Shown here one piece after another: positions 1 through 5,331 of a stretch of DNA of 5,902 nt (position 1 is its first letter; every line of letters begins with the position of its first letter). Source of the stretch: Deltaproteobacteria bacterium (GTDB lineage: Bacteria > Desulfobacterota > Desulfobacteria > Desulfobacterales > B30-G6). Location: NCBI GenBank assembly GCA_003647375.1, contig QMMS01000284.1:1-5902 (forward strand). The letters run 5' to 3'. Made by a program: the position numbers and the translations under genes. The notes under the pieces were generated by a model. That model made no database searches. It was not told where the DNA came from and was given only the letters and a program-made list of their open reading frames with translations.

Positions 1-209
1 AAGGGGAAGTTACTGATGTTGAAGAAATATCCGACAGTGGTAAAAGTTGGGTTGAGAGGAATCGAATCTACAATCAGTGGGCAAATCTGTTCGGAGGTTT
101 AGAGGATTGCTTTCCTATTTATAATAACCCAGATGGGACGCCTGAAAAGAAAGATGAATATGTTGGTGTGACCGTTTACGGTTTCGTTCCATTTTCGATC
201 GCTGATTGA
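1..209 (+). CDS. C-terminal end of an unrecognised protein (partial, runs off the left edge)
   Basis: An open frame enters from the left edge (first full codon at base 3) and ends at TGA 207-209, giving the last 68 residues of a protein. The tail is acidic and aromatic-rich, with segments such as SWVERNRIYNQWANLF and a final VTVYGFVPFSIAD. I see no membrane segment, cysteine cluster or catalytic motif, and I do not recognise the family. The reading frame is accepted because it is stop-free from the edge with ordinary codon use, and because a long non-coding gap follows. The nearest possible transcription stop is the hairpin plus T-run at 396-428. Its function cannot be inferred from this piece; a longer upstream sequence could change the reading. 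Confidence 0.6.
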   Translation, partial: GEVTDVEEISDSGKSWVERNRIYNQWANLFGGLEDCFPIYNNPDGTPEKKDEYVGVTVYGFVPFSIAD

Positions 210-287
210 AAATAATTTGGGGTTAAAAGCCAAATATCAACCAACTACCGATATATTGTTGCTTATTACATGGGTTTTTAAACATTC

Positions 288-339
288 AAAACCTGTGACA
301 TCTCCAACGAATCACAGTTTCGTGATGTTTACAGGTTTT
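288..339. repeat. Inverted repeat at the left edge of dispersed repeat copy 1
   Basis: AAAACCTGTGACATC (288-302) is almost the reverse complement of GATGTTTACAGGTTTT (324-339): 15 of 16 positions pair if one base bulges. The 21-base loop contains a smaller ATCAC/GTGAT dyad (311-315 and 322-326). The right arm belongs to the conserved core shared with the copy at 2362, but the left arm is absent there. The hairpin is therefore specific to this copy and may mark its boundary. Confidence 0.55.
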
Positions 340-461
340 TTAGCATATCACCACCGAAGGCATTTTCAACCCACCTGCATTTTGATGTTATCACGGGGAG
401 AATCGGTTCAACTGATTTTCCCTTTTTTGCAAATTTGTAAGAAAGATGGTATCTGCAACGG
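302..461. repeat. Dispersed ~160 bp repeat, copy 1
   Basis: This block aligns in the same orientation with 2362-2520 at roughly 80 percent by eye. Near-identical cores are GATGTTTACAGG...TAGCATATCACCACC, TGCATTTTGATGTTATCACGG and CTGATTTTCCCTTTTTTGCAA; 20-30 bases in between diverge. Similarity begins at CTCCAAC and ends at about CTG(C/T)AACGG. On the minus strand this copy holds a 53-residue frame (490 down to 329) containing AKKGKSVEPILPVITSKC, which the other copy conserves in part but without a start. I take it for a mobile or repetitive element, or part of one, and not a gene. The family is not recognised. Confidence 0.75.
396..428 (+). terminator. Terminator-like hairpin with T6 tract inside repeat copy 1
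   Basis: GGGAGAATCGGT (396-407) pairs over 12 positions, two of them G·T, with ACTGATTTTCCC (411-422) around a TCA loop. TTTTTT (423-428) follows at once. This has the shape of a rho-independent terminator on the plus strand and would be the first stop downstream of the partial gene ending at 209. The stem is only moderately GC-rich, so its efficiency is uncertain. The same structure recurs at 2455-2487 in copy 2. Confidence 0.45.
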
Positions 462-970
462 TGAGAAAGGCAATTTTCAGAGCGGAGCATGGTGTTATCG
501 CAGGTTTTTGCAGGCCTGTTAAACCTGACATTATCTCCATTTATCTCAGTTTTAGTAATTCAAATTTTTCCTCACTTCTTCAATAAATTATCCACCATAA
601 GAGAATCAAGGGCATTCGTTTTCGGCGTGCACACCCTACCCCATGGGTTTAGAAAAACGCTACAAATTATTTATGTATTTTTTCTAAGGGTTTTATACCT
701 ATTAAAATAGTATTGCTTTTATTTCAAATTTGGTTTAGATAACCCTTTAGTAAAGTGAGAAAAGCACGACTGTGGCGCTCATTTTGAGTTCTTCCTTTGG
801 AAACCGATCCGTTCGATCGTCCTCATGCTTTTCGGTTTACACACCTTATCCTACTTCACGCGATAATTTATTAATGTACATCTTTTTATCGGGTATGTAT
901 TTAACCAGCTAATCTATATCACTTTGCCCTTATGTTTTGAGCTATTCTGATCGTTGAAAAGAGTATTTCC

Positions 971-1438
971 ATGATCATAATTAATACTGTAAAACAGATA
1001 AAAAGCCTTAAAAGTCAATATCAAAGGGATGGGCCTCGACGCAACGTGCGTCTTGCTGTTAGATCAGGAATAGCTGTAATATTTAAAAAGTCGCCCCGAT
1101 TTAGATTTGGCAAGCCTCGAATCGTTCAATCCGCAGATATTATCGATATTAACGCCAATGGACTTAGGGTACAGTATTCATCGGATAATAAATGGTCCAC
1201 TCAATTCGATAATATTTCTATTGTTGGTGCCGATGAAAAATCCATAATTGATGATATCTACTGTAAAAGAATATCTGATTGTCAAGTTGCCCAAACATCG
1301 GATGGTAGTTATTCCAGAGTCTGTGGGGTCAAATTTGTAAAATTGTCACATAAGCAAAAACACCAATTGAACAAATTTATTCAGGAATATACTGTGGAGC
1401 CTAAACACTTGACCAGATGGCATGTCCAATTCACCTAA
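971..1438 (+). CDS. PilZ-domain protein, candidate cyclic-di-GMP effector with a variant second motif
   Basis: This 155-residue cytoplasmic protein has the outline of a single PilZ domain, the beta-barrel fold that binds cyclic-di-GMP and passes the signal to motility, adhesion or secretion partners. The Arg-rich RxxxR motif is RRNVR (residues 23-27). The second motif, normally (D/N)xSxxG, reads DINANG (59-64), so asparagine replaces the serine. The C-terminal segment CGVKFVKLSHKQKHQLNKFI (118-137) is typical of the PilZ final strand and helix. There is no signal peptide or membrane segment. ATG at 971 is preceded by an AAAAGAG ribosome site about seven bases upstream. No terminator is seen before the small gene at 1529, so the two may be cotranscribed. 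The PilZ assignment is confident; ligand binding is uncertain because of the changed serine. Confidence 0.8.
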   Translation: MIIINTVKQIKSLKSQYQRDGPRRNVRLAVRSGIAVIFKKSPRFRFGKPRIVQSADIIDINANGLRVQYSSDNKWSTQFDNISIVGADEKSIIDDIYCKRISDCQVAQTSDGSYSRVCGVKFVKLSHKQKHQLNKFIQEYTVEPKHLTRWHVQFT

Positions 1439-1527
1439 CACTTGTCGAAAATTTTGGTGGTTATTATGAGTCTGCCCGTTGAAATTATTGACTGCACCAT
1501 TTCGGTTTACAATTGAAAGGAAGTTGC

Positions 1528-1545
1528 AATGGTAAAAATACCATT
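1528..1545 (+). promoter_or_regulatory. Hairpin over the start codon of the small Arg-rich gene
   Basis: AATGGTA (1528-1534) and TACCATT (1539-1545) form a perfect 7-bp stem closed by an AAAA loop, and the ATG (1529-1531) lies in the left arm. The ribosome site at about 1514-1523 stays outside the stem. Such a structure could slow initiation. The effect is inferred; the symmetry is directly visible. Confidence 0.45.
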
Positions 1546-1675
1546 TCCTGATAACGGTGGAAGGCGTTGCGATAACGACAGACGCATAAAAATGGAATCT
1601 TCATTTGCTGATGAACAAAGGTCAGATAAGGATCGCCGAAGCGGCTTTGATAGACGCCAGTCACCAAGACATTAG
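1529..1675 (+). CDS. Small Arg-Arg/Asp-Arg-Arg repeat protein (48 aa), function unknown
   Basis: ATG at 1529 follows a clear ribosome site (GAAAGGAAG, about six bases upstream) and runs 48 codons to TAG 1673-1675. A rho-independent terminator begins 18 bases later, which supports a real gene. The protein is very polar and basic, with three overlapping copies of an (R/Q)RxxxDRR unit: RRCDNDRR (12-19), QRSDKDRR (30-37) and RRSGFDRR (36-43). It has no membrane segment or fold-forming hydrophobic core and is probably disordered. Small proteins and tails with RRSGxDRR-like motifs are, from memory, common in sulfate-reducing Desulfobacterota near PilZ genes; that is recollection and was not checked here. 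Lying between two PilZ genes, it may belong to the same signalling unit. A 7-bp hairpin covers its start codon (1528-1545). Confidence 0.65.
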   Translation: MVKIPFPDNGGRRCDNDRRIKMESSFADEQRSDKDRRSGFDRRQSPRH

Positions 1676-1692
1676 CGATAGTCTAAAGGAGC

Positions 1693-1725
1693 ATGCGTAG
1701 GGTCAATTGTGGCCCTGCATTTTTT
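1693..1725 (+). terminator. Rho-independent terminator after the small Arg-rich gene
   Basis: ATGC plus AGGGTC on the left arm (1693-1704, with a two-base bulge) pairs with GGCCCT plus GCAT (1711-1720), followed by a T-run (1720-1725). It lies 18 bases after the stop of the small gene and separates it from the zinc-ribbon PilZ gene, so that gene needs its own promoter. Confidence 0.75.
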
Positions 1726-1734
1726 ATTGCTGTA

Positions 1735-1763
1735 TTGCCGATGTCCAACAAAAACAAGATTAT
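1735..1763 (+). promoter_or_regulatory. Candidate sigma-70 promoter for the zinc-ribbon PilZ gene
   Basis: TTGCCG (1735-1740) and GATTAT (1758-1763) are separated by exactly 17 bases and lie just after a terminator and 25 bases before the ATG at 1789. The hexamers match the consensus only partly (about four of six at each). Start of transcription would fall near 1770, giving a leader of only ~19 bases. The position is right; the sequence match alone would not convince. Confidence 0.35.
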
Positions 1764-1782
1764 CAGGGACCTAAACTGGTAA

Positions 1783-1796
1783 ATAGTCATGACTAT
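1783..1796. promoter_or_regulatory. 14-base perfect palindrome centred on a start codon (possible operator)
   Basis: ATAGTCATGACTAT reads the same on both strands and its middle is the ATG of the zinc-ribbon PilZ gene (1789-1791). It lies about 13-26 bases downstream of the likely transcription start of the candidate promoter, where a bound dimeric repressor could block elongation or initiation. No protein is known from this window to bind it. The regulatory role is inferred. Confidence 0.4.
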
Positions 1797-2262
1797 AAGA
1801 GTATCAATAACTGAATCCAAAGAGGCAACTTTTATCTGCCCGGAGTGCGGGCAGTTGAAAACTGCAGATGTTAGGAAGTTTGTCTATTCAAATAGGAAGA
1901 TAAAGATCAACTGCAAGTGTTCCTGCGGGCACAAATGGACTTCTGTACTTGAAAGAAGAAAACATTTGAGAAAAATGGTAAATTTACCAGGAACCTGCGA
2001 TTTCACCAGAGGAGACAGAGTATTCCAAGGCAGATTGAAAGTCATGGATTTATCTATCGGCGGGATGAGATTTAAACTTGGTATTGATCGCAAGCCACTA
2101 GTGGGGGAGAGTCTTAACTTGGAATTTCACTTGGATGACAAAAATAGAACGTTAGTAAAGACAGGCGCGAAAGTTCGTTCGGTCAAAGGAGAATACATCG
2201 GAACAAAATTTGGAACCTCTGTTGGTATCGGTCCGGAACTGGGCTTCTATTTAATGAATTGA
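1789..2262 (+). CDS. Zinc-ribbon plus PilZ domain protein, candidate cyclic-di-GMP effector
   Basis: This is a 157-residue cytoplasmic protein with two parts. Residues 1-50 form a cysteine-rich segment with CPEC (17-20) and CKCSCG (42-47), the spacing expected of a zinc ribbon. Residues ~55-157 form a PilZ domain: the RxxxR motif is R57-KHL-R61, and the second motif DLSIGG (87-92) keeps the canonical DxSxxG residues D87, S89 and G92. Both cyclic-di-GMP contact motifs are thus intact, unlike in the PilZ protein upstream. The start at 1789 is forced by an in-frame stop at 1780-1782, although no good Shine-Dalgarno sequence precedes it (AGGGA at 1765-1769 is too far). The gene stands alone between two terminators. 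The zinc-ribbon/PilZ pairing suggests a signal-dependent adaptor; the target cannot be read from the sequence. Confidence 0.82.
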   Translation: MTIRVSITESKEATFICPECGQLKTADVRKFVYSNRKIKINCKCSCGHKWTSVLERRKHLRKMVNLPGTCDFTRGDRVFQGRLKVMDLSIGGMRFKLGIDRKPLVGESLNLEFHLDDKNRTLVKTGAKVRSVKGEYIGTKFGTSVGIGPELGFYLMN

Positions 2263-2324
2263 CAACAGATGCGAACTGAGTGATGTTAGATTAAAGTAAT
2301 ACCTATATATTTACAAACAACATG

Positions 2325-2352
2325 AGCGGGGCCATTTCTGGCCCCGCTTTTT
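2325..2352 (+). terminator. Strong rho-independent terminator after the zinc-ribbon PilZ gene
   Basis: AGCGGGGCCA (2325-2334) and TGGCCCCGCT (2339-2348) form a perfect 10-bp GC-rich stem with a TTTC loop, followed by a T-run to 2352. It lies 62 bases after the stop at 2262. This is the clearest terminator in the window and separates the signalling block from the mobile-element region. Confidence 0.92.
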
Positions 2353-2361
2353 CTTTGATGG

Positions 2362-2520
2362 CTCCAACTTATTGCAGTTTCTCGATGTTTACAGGTTTTT
2401 AGCATATCACCACCATAGCCCAATTTAAGCGACTTGCATTTTGATGTTATCACGGGAAAGATCGGTCTAACTGATTTTCCCTTTTTTGCAATTTTGTAAG
2501 AATTAGGGCATCTGTAACGG
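2362..2520. repeat. Dispersed ~160 bp repeat, copy 2
   Basis: This is the second copy of the block described at 302-461, in the same orientation. Its right limit (about 2520) coincides with the end of the minus-strand IS21 remnant, whose stop codon is at 2521-2523. Unlike copy 1, this copy has a perfect 11-bp inverted repeat near its ends, CCACCATAGCC (2410-2420) and GGCTATGGTGG (2519-2529), enclosing 98 bases that contain the terminator-like hairpin. The junction suggests that the repeat replaced or truncated the transposase, or that it is the surviving end of a mobile element. Confidence 0.75.
2455..2487 (+). terminator. Terminator-like hairpin with T6 tract inside repeat copy 2
   Basis: GGAAAGATCGGT (2455-2466) pairs at 11 of 12 positions, with two G·T pairs and one A·C mismatch, with ACTGATTTTCCC (2470-2481) around a CTA loop, followed by TTTTTT (2482-2487). 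The right arm and T-run are identical to copy 1, while left arm and loop differ, yet most pairing is kept. As a terminator it would be redundant after 2325-2352. Confidence 0.4.
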
Positions 2521-2991
2521 CTATGGTGGCAGTTTTATCATGGATTGCCGTTCCCTCTGGAACCTGTCCACAGGCTTTTTGCCTGTTTCGCCGTGGATTC
2601 GAACGTTTGCCACGATATTGAGCCAGTGAATGACCGCCGGGTTGAGTGCATTAAAATCCGGGATATCAAGACCGGCAAGAAAGTTCTTTTTCACATAGCC
2701 CACACCGCTTTCCACACGACCTTTCTCGTTTCCCTTTCCCACGGCACAGGGCACAATGGTGAAGCCGTGGTGATTTGCAAAATCAAGATATTTGGGGTTG
2801 AAGACAGGATCTTTGCCGACAATGCGTTTGAGTACGGCTGACTTCAGATTATCGACCATGACCTTACCGGGAACCTTGCCAAACCATTCAAAGGCGTTTT
2901 GATGACAACCCAAAAAATGTTCCATGGTCTGGCTGGCAGTAAATTCCACATACATCATGCGGCTGTAGCAAAGCACCATGATCAGCGTCAA
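2521..2991 (-). pseudogene. Remnant of an IS21-family transposase (IstA), truncated at both ends
   Basis: About 156 residues correspond to the integrase core of IstA, the DDE transposase that cuts and joins IS21 ends. Visible landmarks are VLCYSRMMYVEFTAS (7-20), the second catalytic Asp in MVDNLKSAV (D47), the catalytic Glu in KGRVESGVGYV (E94), and IHGETGKKPVDRF (132-144). Missing are the N-terminal helix-turn-helix, the first catalytic Asp that should precede VLCYSR, and the whole C-terminal half, so the product cannot work. A complete IstA has roughly 500 residues. On its 5' side the frame is cut by the left end of the next IS21 element; on its 3' side it stops where dispersed repeat copy 2 begins. 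Its sequence differs clearly from the intact istA nearby, so it comes from a different IS21 subgroup. No istB remnant is visible. Confidence 0.85.
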
Positions 2992-3026
2992 TTATAATTC
3001 CCGCCTGACGACAATTAAAATTCCCG
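2985..3026. repeat. Paired direct repeats at the left end of the IS21 element
   Basis: GCGTCAATTATAATTCCCG (2985-3003) and ACGACAATTAAAATTCCCG (3008-3026) agree at 16 of 19 positions with a 23-base period. IS21-family ends commonly carry multiple internal repeats that serve as transposase binding sites, and these lie just where the older transposase remnant loses its frame. The exact terminal base is unclear, probably between 2985 and 2991, since repeat 1 overlaps the last remnant codons. Confidence 0.6.
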
Positions 3027-3053
3027 AAACCTAAAACTGAAAAAAATTGGTAG

Positions 3054-3095
3054 AACCATCCAGATCCCCAAAGGAAAGGAGTAATATGGATGGTT
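3054..3095 (+). promoter_or_regulatory. istA: Stem-loop enclosing the istA ribosome site and start codon
   Basis: AACCATCCA (3054-3062) and TGGATGGTT (3087-3095) form a perfect 9-bp stem. The ATG (3090-3092) is inside the right arm, and the ribosome site GGAAAGGAG (3073-3081) is in the 24-base loop. Transcripts entering from outside would include the whole stem and could be poorly translated, a strategy known for other insertion sequences to avoid activation by neighbouring promoters. The structure is visible; its effect here is inferred. Confidence 0.5.
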
Positions 3096-4568
3096 AAGGA
3101 CCAACAAGTAAGGAGGTTATTCAAATTGATACAGATGGAGAGAAATATCGGGAAAGCGGCAATCAAAGCGGGAATGGATGAAAAGACGGCCCGCAAGTAT
3201 CGCAGACTTGGCCAGCTGCCCAGTGAATTGGAACAACCCCACACATGGCAGACCCGCAAAGATCCATTCGAGGACGCATGGGATGGGATAAAATTGATGT
3301 TGGAGATCAATCCGGGTTTAGAGGCCAAAACCATATTCGAGGATTTCCAGCGCCGAAATCCGGGCCAGTTTGCCGATGGACAGCTTCGTACCTTACAACG
3401 GCGTATAAAAGTTTGGCGGGCATCGGAGGGTCCGGGCAAGGAAGTTTTTTTTACCCAGGTTCATCATCCCGGCCAGCTGGCTCAGTCGGATTTTACCCGC
3501 ATGAACAAACTGGATATTACCATCGGCGGCAGGCTGTTCAACCATATGATTTACCATTTTGTTTTGACGTATTCCAACTGGGAGACGGGAACGATATGTT
3601 TTTCTGAAAGTTTTGAGAGCTTGAGCGAGGGTATGCAAAATGCCCTATGGGAATTGGGCGGGGTGCCGAAAATGCATCGGACCGATTGTTTGACAACAGC
3701 TGTTCAAAAGACCACACATCCGGATGATTTTACCCTGCGCTACCAGGACCTTTTGGACCACTATAAACTTGATGGACAAAAGACCAATCCGAACAGCCCT
3801 CATGAGAACGGAGATGTGGAACAGAGGCATCACCGGTTCAAGAGGGCAGTGGATCAATCTCTACTTTTAAGGTGCAGCCGGGATTTTACCGATCGTCAGG
3901 AATACGAGCAATTTCTTCACAAATTGTTTAAACAGCTCAACGCCGGCCGCAGGCAGCGGTTTAGCCAAGAGCAGGCAGTTTTGCTCCGGTTCCCCAAACG
4001 CCGAATAGACGCATCCAAAAAAAGTGCGATCACGCTCGGACCCAGCAGCACCATCCGGGTCAACCACAACGTCTATTCGGTGGACAGCCGGTTGATTGGC
4101 GAACACATTAATGCACGTCTTTTCATGGATCGGCTGGAGATCTGGTACGGACAGAAAAGGGTAGATACGCTGCCAAGACTTATCGGTGATAAAAAACATG
4201 GCATCAATTATCGACACATTATCGACAGCCTTATCCGAAAACCCGGTGCATTTGAAAACTATCGGTATCGGGATGATCTGTTCCCCACCAGCCGGTTTCG
4301 CATCGCATACGATGAATTGAAAAAGAGGCACTCCCCAAAAATAGCAACCAGGCAATATTTGAAGATTCTGTATCTGGCGGCCCGGGAAAGTGAATCGGCG
4401 GTGGACGACGCCCTACGGATGCTGATCGACAAAGATATGGATATTTCTGATGAGCAGGTTGAGACGCTGGTTCGTTCCAACCAACCGGTGCCAACGGCCA
4501 CCGAGATAAAAATCCCGGCCGTGGATTTGACCTGCTATGACCAGTTGCTTGAGGAGGTGGTGTCATGA
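3090..4568 (+). CDS. istA: IS21-family transposase IstA (DDE recombinase)
   Basis: A 492-residue protein of normal length for IstA, which binds the IS ends and catalyses DNA cleavage and strand transfer with help from IstB. Residues ~5-45 form a helix-turn-helix (AAIKAGMDEKTARKYRRLG). The integrase core has the catalytic triad D134 (GQLAQSDFTRM), D199 (MHRTDCLTTAV) and E244 (ENGDVEQRHHRF), all present. A beta-rich C-terminal part (~315-365, NHNVYSVDSRLIGEHINARL) follows, then a helical tail ending LLEEVVS that probably contacts IstB. ATG 3090 has GGAG at 3078-3081, eight bases upstream; an ATG at 3085 is immediately followed by a stop in its frame. No frameshift or missing catalytic residue is seen, so the gene looks functional. 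It belongs to the subgroup with AQSDF, not the more usual QVDWG, around the first Asp. Confidence 0.95.
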   Translation: MVKDQQVRRLFKLIQMERNIGKAAIKAGMDEKTARKYRRLGQLPSELEQPHTWQTRKDPFEDAWDGIKLMLEINPGLEAKTIFEDFQRRNPGQFADGQLRTLQRRIKVWRASEGPGKEVFFTQVHHPGQLAQSDFTRMNKLDITIGGRLFNHMIYHFVLTYSNWETGTICFSESFESLSEGMQNALWELGGVPKMHRTDCLTTAVQKTTHPDDFTLRYQDLLDHYKLDGQKTNPNSPHENGDVEQRHHRFKRAVDQSLLLRCSRDFTDRQEYEQFLHKLFKQLNAGRRQRFSQEQAVLLRFPKRRIDASKKSAITLGPSSTIRVNHNVYSVDSRLIGEHINARLFMDRLEIWYGQKRVDTLPRLIGDKKHGINYRHIIDSLIRKPGAFENYRYRDDLFPTSRFRIAYDELKKRHSPKIATRQYLKILYLAARESESAVDDALRMLIDKDMDISDEQVETLVRSNQPVPTATEIKIPAVDLTCYDQLLEEVVS

Positions 4569-5311
4569 CCGATATCCATGAACAGATCACCGATTTGCTC
4601 AAGCAGCTTCACATGCCCACGGTTCGCAACTGCTATGAACAGATTACCGATCAAGCGCGGAAAGAATCGTTGAGCTATGAACAATATCTTCTGGAACTGT
4701 TGATACTCGAATGTGATATGCGGCGGCAAAACCGTATCGCCCGCAATCTTCGTGCTTCCAAATTGCCGCCCTCCAAGACGTTCGCCAATTTTGACAAAAA
4801 GCGTCTGCCGAAAAAAGTGGCCACCCATTTAAACGTTTTGAGCAACGGCTCCTTTCTGAAGCACTCGGAAAATGTACTTGCTTTCGGAAATCCCGGTAGT
4901 GGCAAAACCCACCTTTTGTGCGCGATCGGCCATGAGCTTATCGACCAGGGCAAACGGGTCCTTTTTATATCCTGCAGTCAGCTGGTCCAGGATCTTTTAA
5001 TCGCCAAAAGGGAACTGATTACGAGCAAGCTGCTCAAAAAACTATCGCGCTATGATGCGATCATTGTCGACGACATCGGATACGTCCAGCAAAGCCGCCA
5101 AGAGATGGAAGTGCTCTTTACGTTCCTCGCCGATCGTTATGAGCGTGGCAGTTTGATGATTACCAGCAATTTGCCATTCTCCAAATGGGAGCAGATCTTT
5201 AAAGATCCAATGACTGCGGCGGCGGCTATTGATCGCCTGGTCCATCACAGTGTGATCCTGGAATTGAACATTACCAGCTATCGTATGGAGCACGCAAAAA
5301 AACAATCATGA
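4565..5311 (+). CDS. istB: IS21-family AAA+ ATPase helper IstB
   Basis: A 248-residue ATPase of usual IstB length. IstB assembles on target DNA and stimulates IstA-mediated insertion. An N-terminal helical region (~1-75, LLKQLHMPTVRNCYEQI) precedes a DnaA/DnaC-like AAA+ core with Walker A GNPGSGKT (108-115), Walker B DAIIVDD (164-170), the sensor-like ITSNLPFSKW (199-208) and a probable arginine finger in AIDRLVHHS (R224). All catalytic residues are intact. The ATG overlaps the istA stop (ATGA, 4565-4568), with GGAGG at 4553-4557 inside istA, so translation is likely coupled. The next frame starts 20 bases after the stop, again with its own ribosome site, which is unusual because an IS21 element normally ends soon after istB. 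Confidence 0.95.
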   Translation: MTDIHEQITDLLKQLHMPTVRNCYEQITDQARKESLSYEQYLLELLILECDMRRQNRIARNLRASKLPPSKTFANFDKKRLPKKVATHLNVLSNGSFLKHSENVLAFGNPGSGKTHLLCAIGHELIDQGKRVLFISCSQLVQDLLIAKRELITSKLLKKLSRYDAIIVDDIGYVQQSRQEMEVLFTFLADRYERGSLMITSNLPFSKWEQIFKDPMTAAAAIDRLVHHSVILELNITSYRMEHAKKQS

Positions 5312-5331
5312 CAAAATAGATGGAGGCACTG

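Larger units (their letters stand above)
210..970. other. Long AT-rich intergenic region, no convincing gene
   Basis: These 761 bases hold no frame I would call a gene. Plus-strand frames at 217-522 and 489-710 lack a good ribosome site and family resemblance, and the first lies largely inside a dispersed repeat. What it does hold is an inverted repeat (288-339), repeat copy 1 (302-461), a terminator-like hairpin (396-428), and two degenerate copies of a 24-base motif (619-642 and 829-852) spaced exactly 210 bases apart. The promoter for the PilZ gene at 971 should lie in the last ~150 bases, but no hexamer pair stands out. Confidence 0.6.

Noticed and set aside
217..710. Plus-strand frames of 101 and 73 codons
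   Set aside because: No good ribosome site, composition like translated AT-rich non-coding DNA, and the first one runs through the dispersed repeat.
686..750. Inverted repeat CTAAGGGTT / AACCCTTTAG
   Set aside because: The arms are imperfect with a 48-base loop in AT-rich DNA, so chance is a sufficient explanation.
971..978. 8-base palindrome ATGATCAT at the first PilZ start
   Set aside because: Too short to be notable alone; kept out of the start-codon dyad finding.
1466..1516. 16-codon frame between the first PilZ gene and the small Arg-rich gene, possibly a leader peptide
   Set aside because: No ribosome site, no amino-acid bias of an attenuator, and no competing hairpins; its stop merely abuts the next ribosome site.
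1485..1667. Minus-strand 60-codon frame opposite the small Arg-rich gene
   Set aside because: It is antisense to a gene with its own ribosome site and terminator, and shows no family features.
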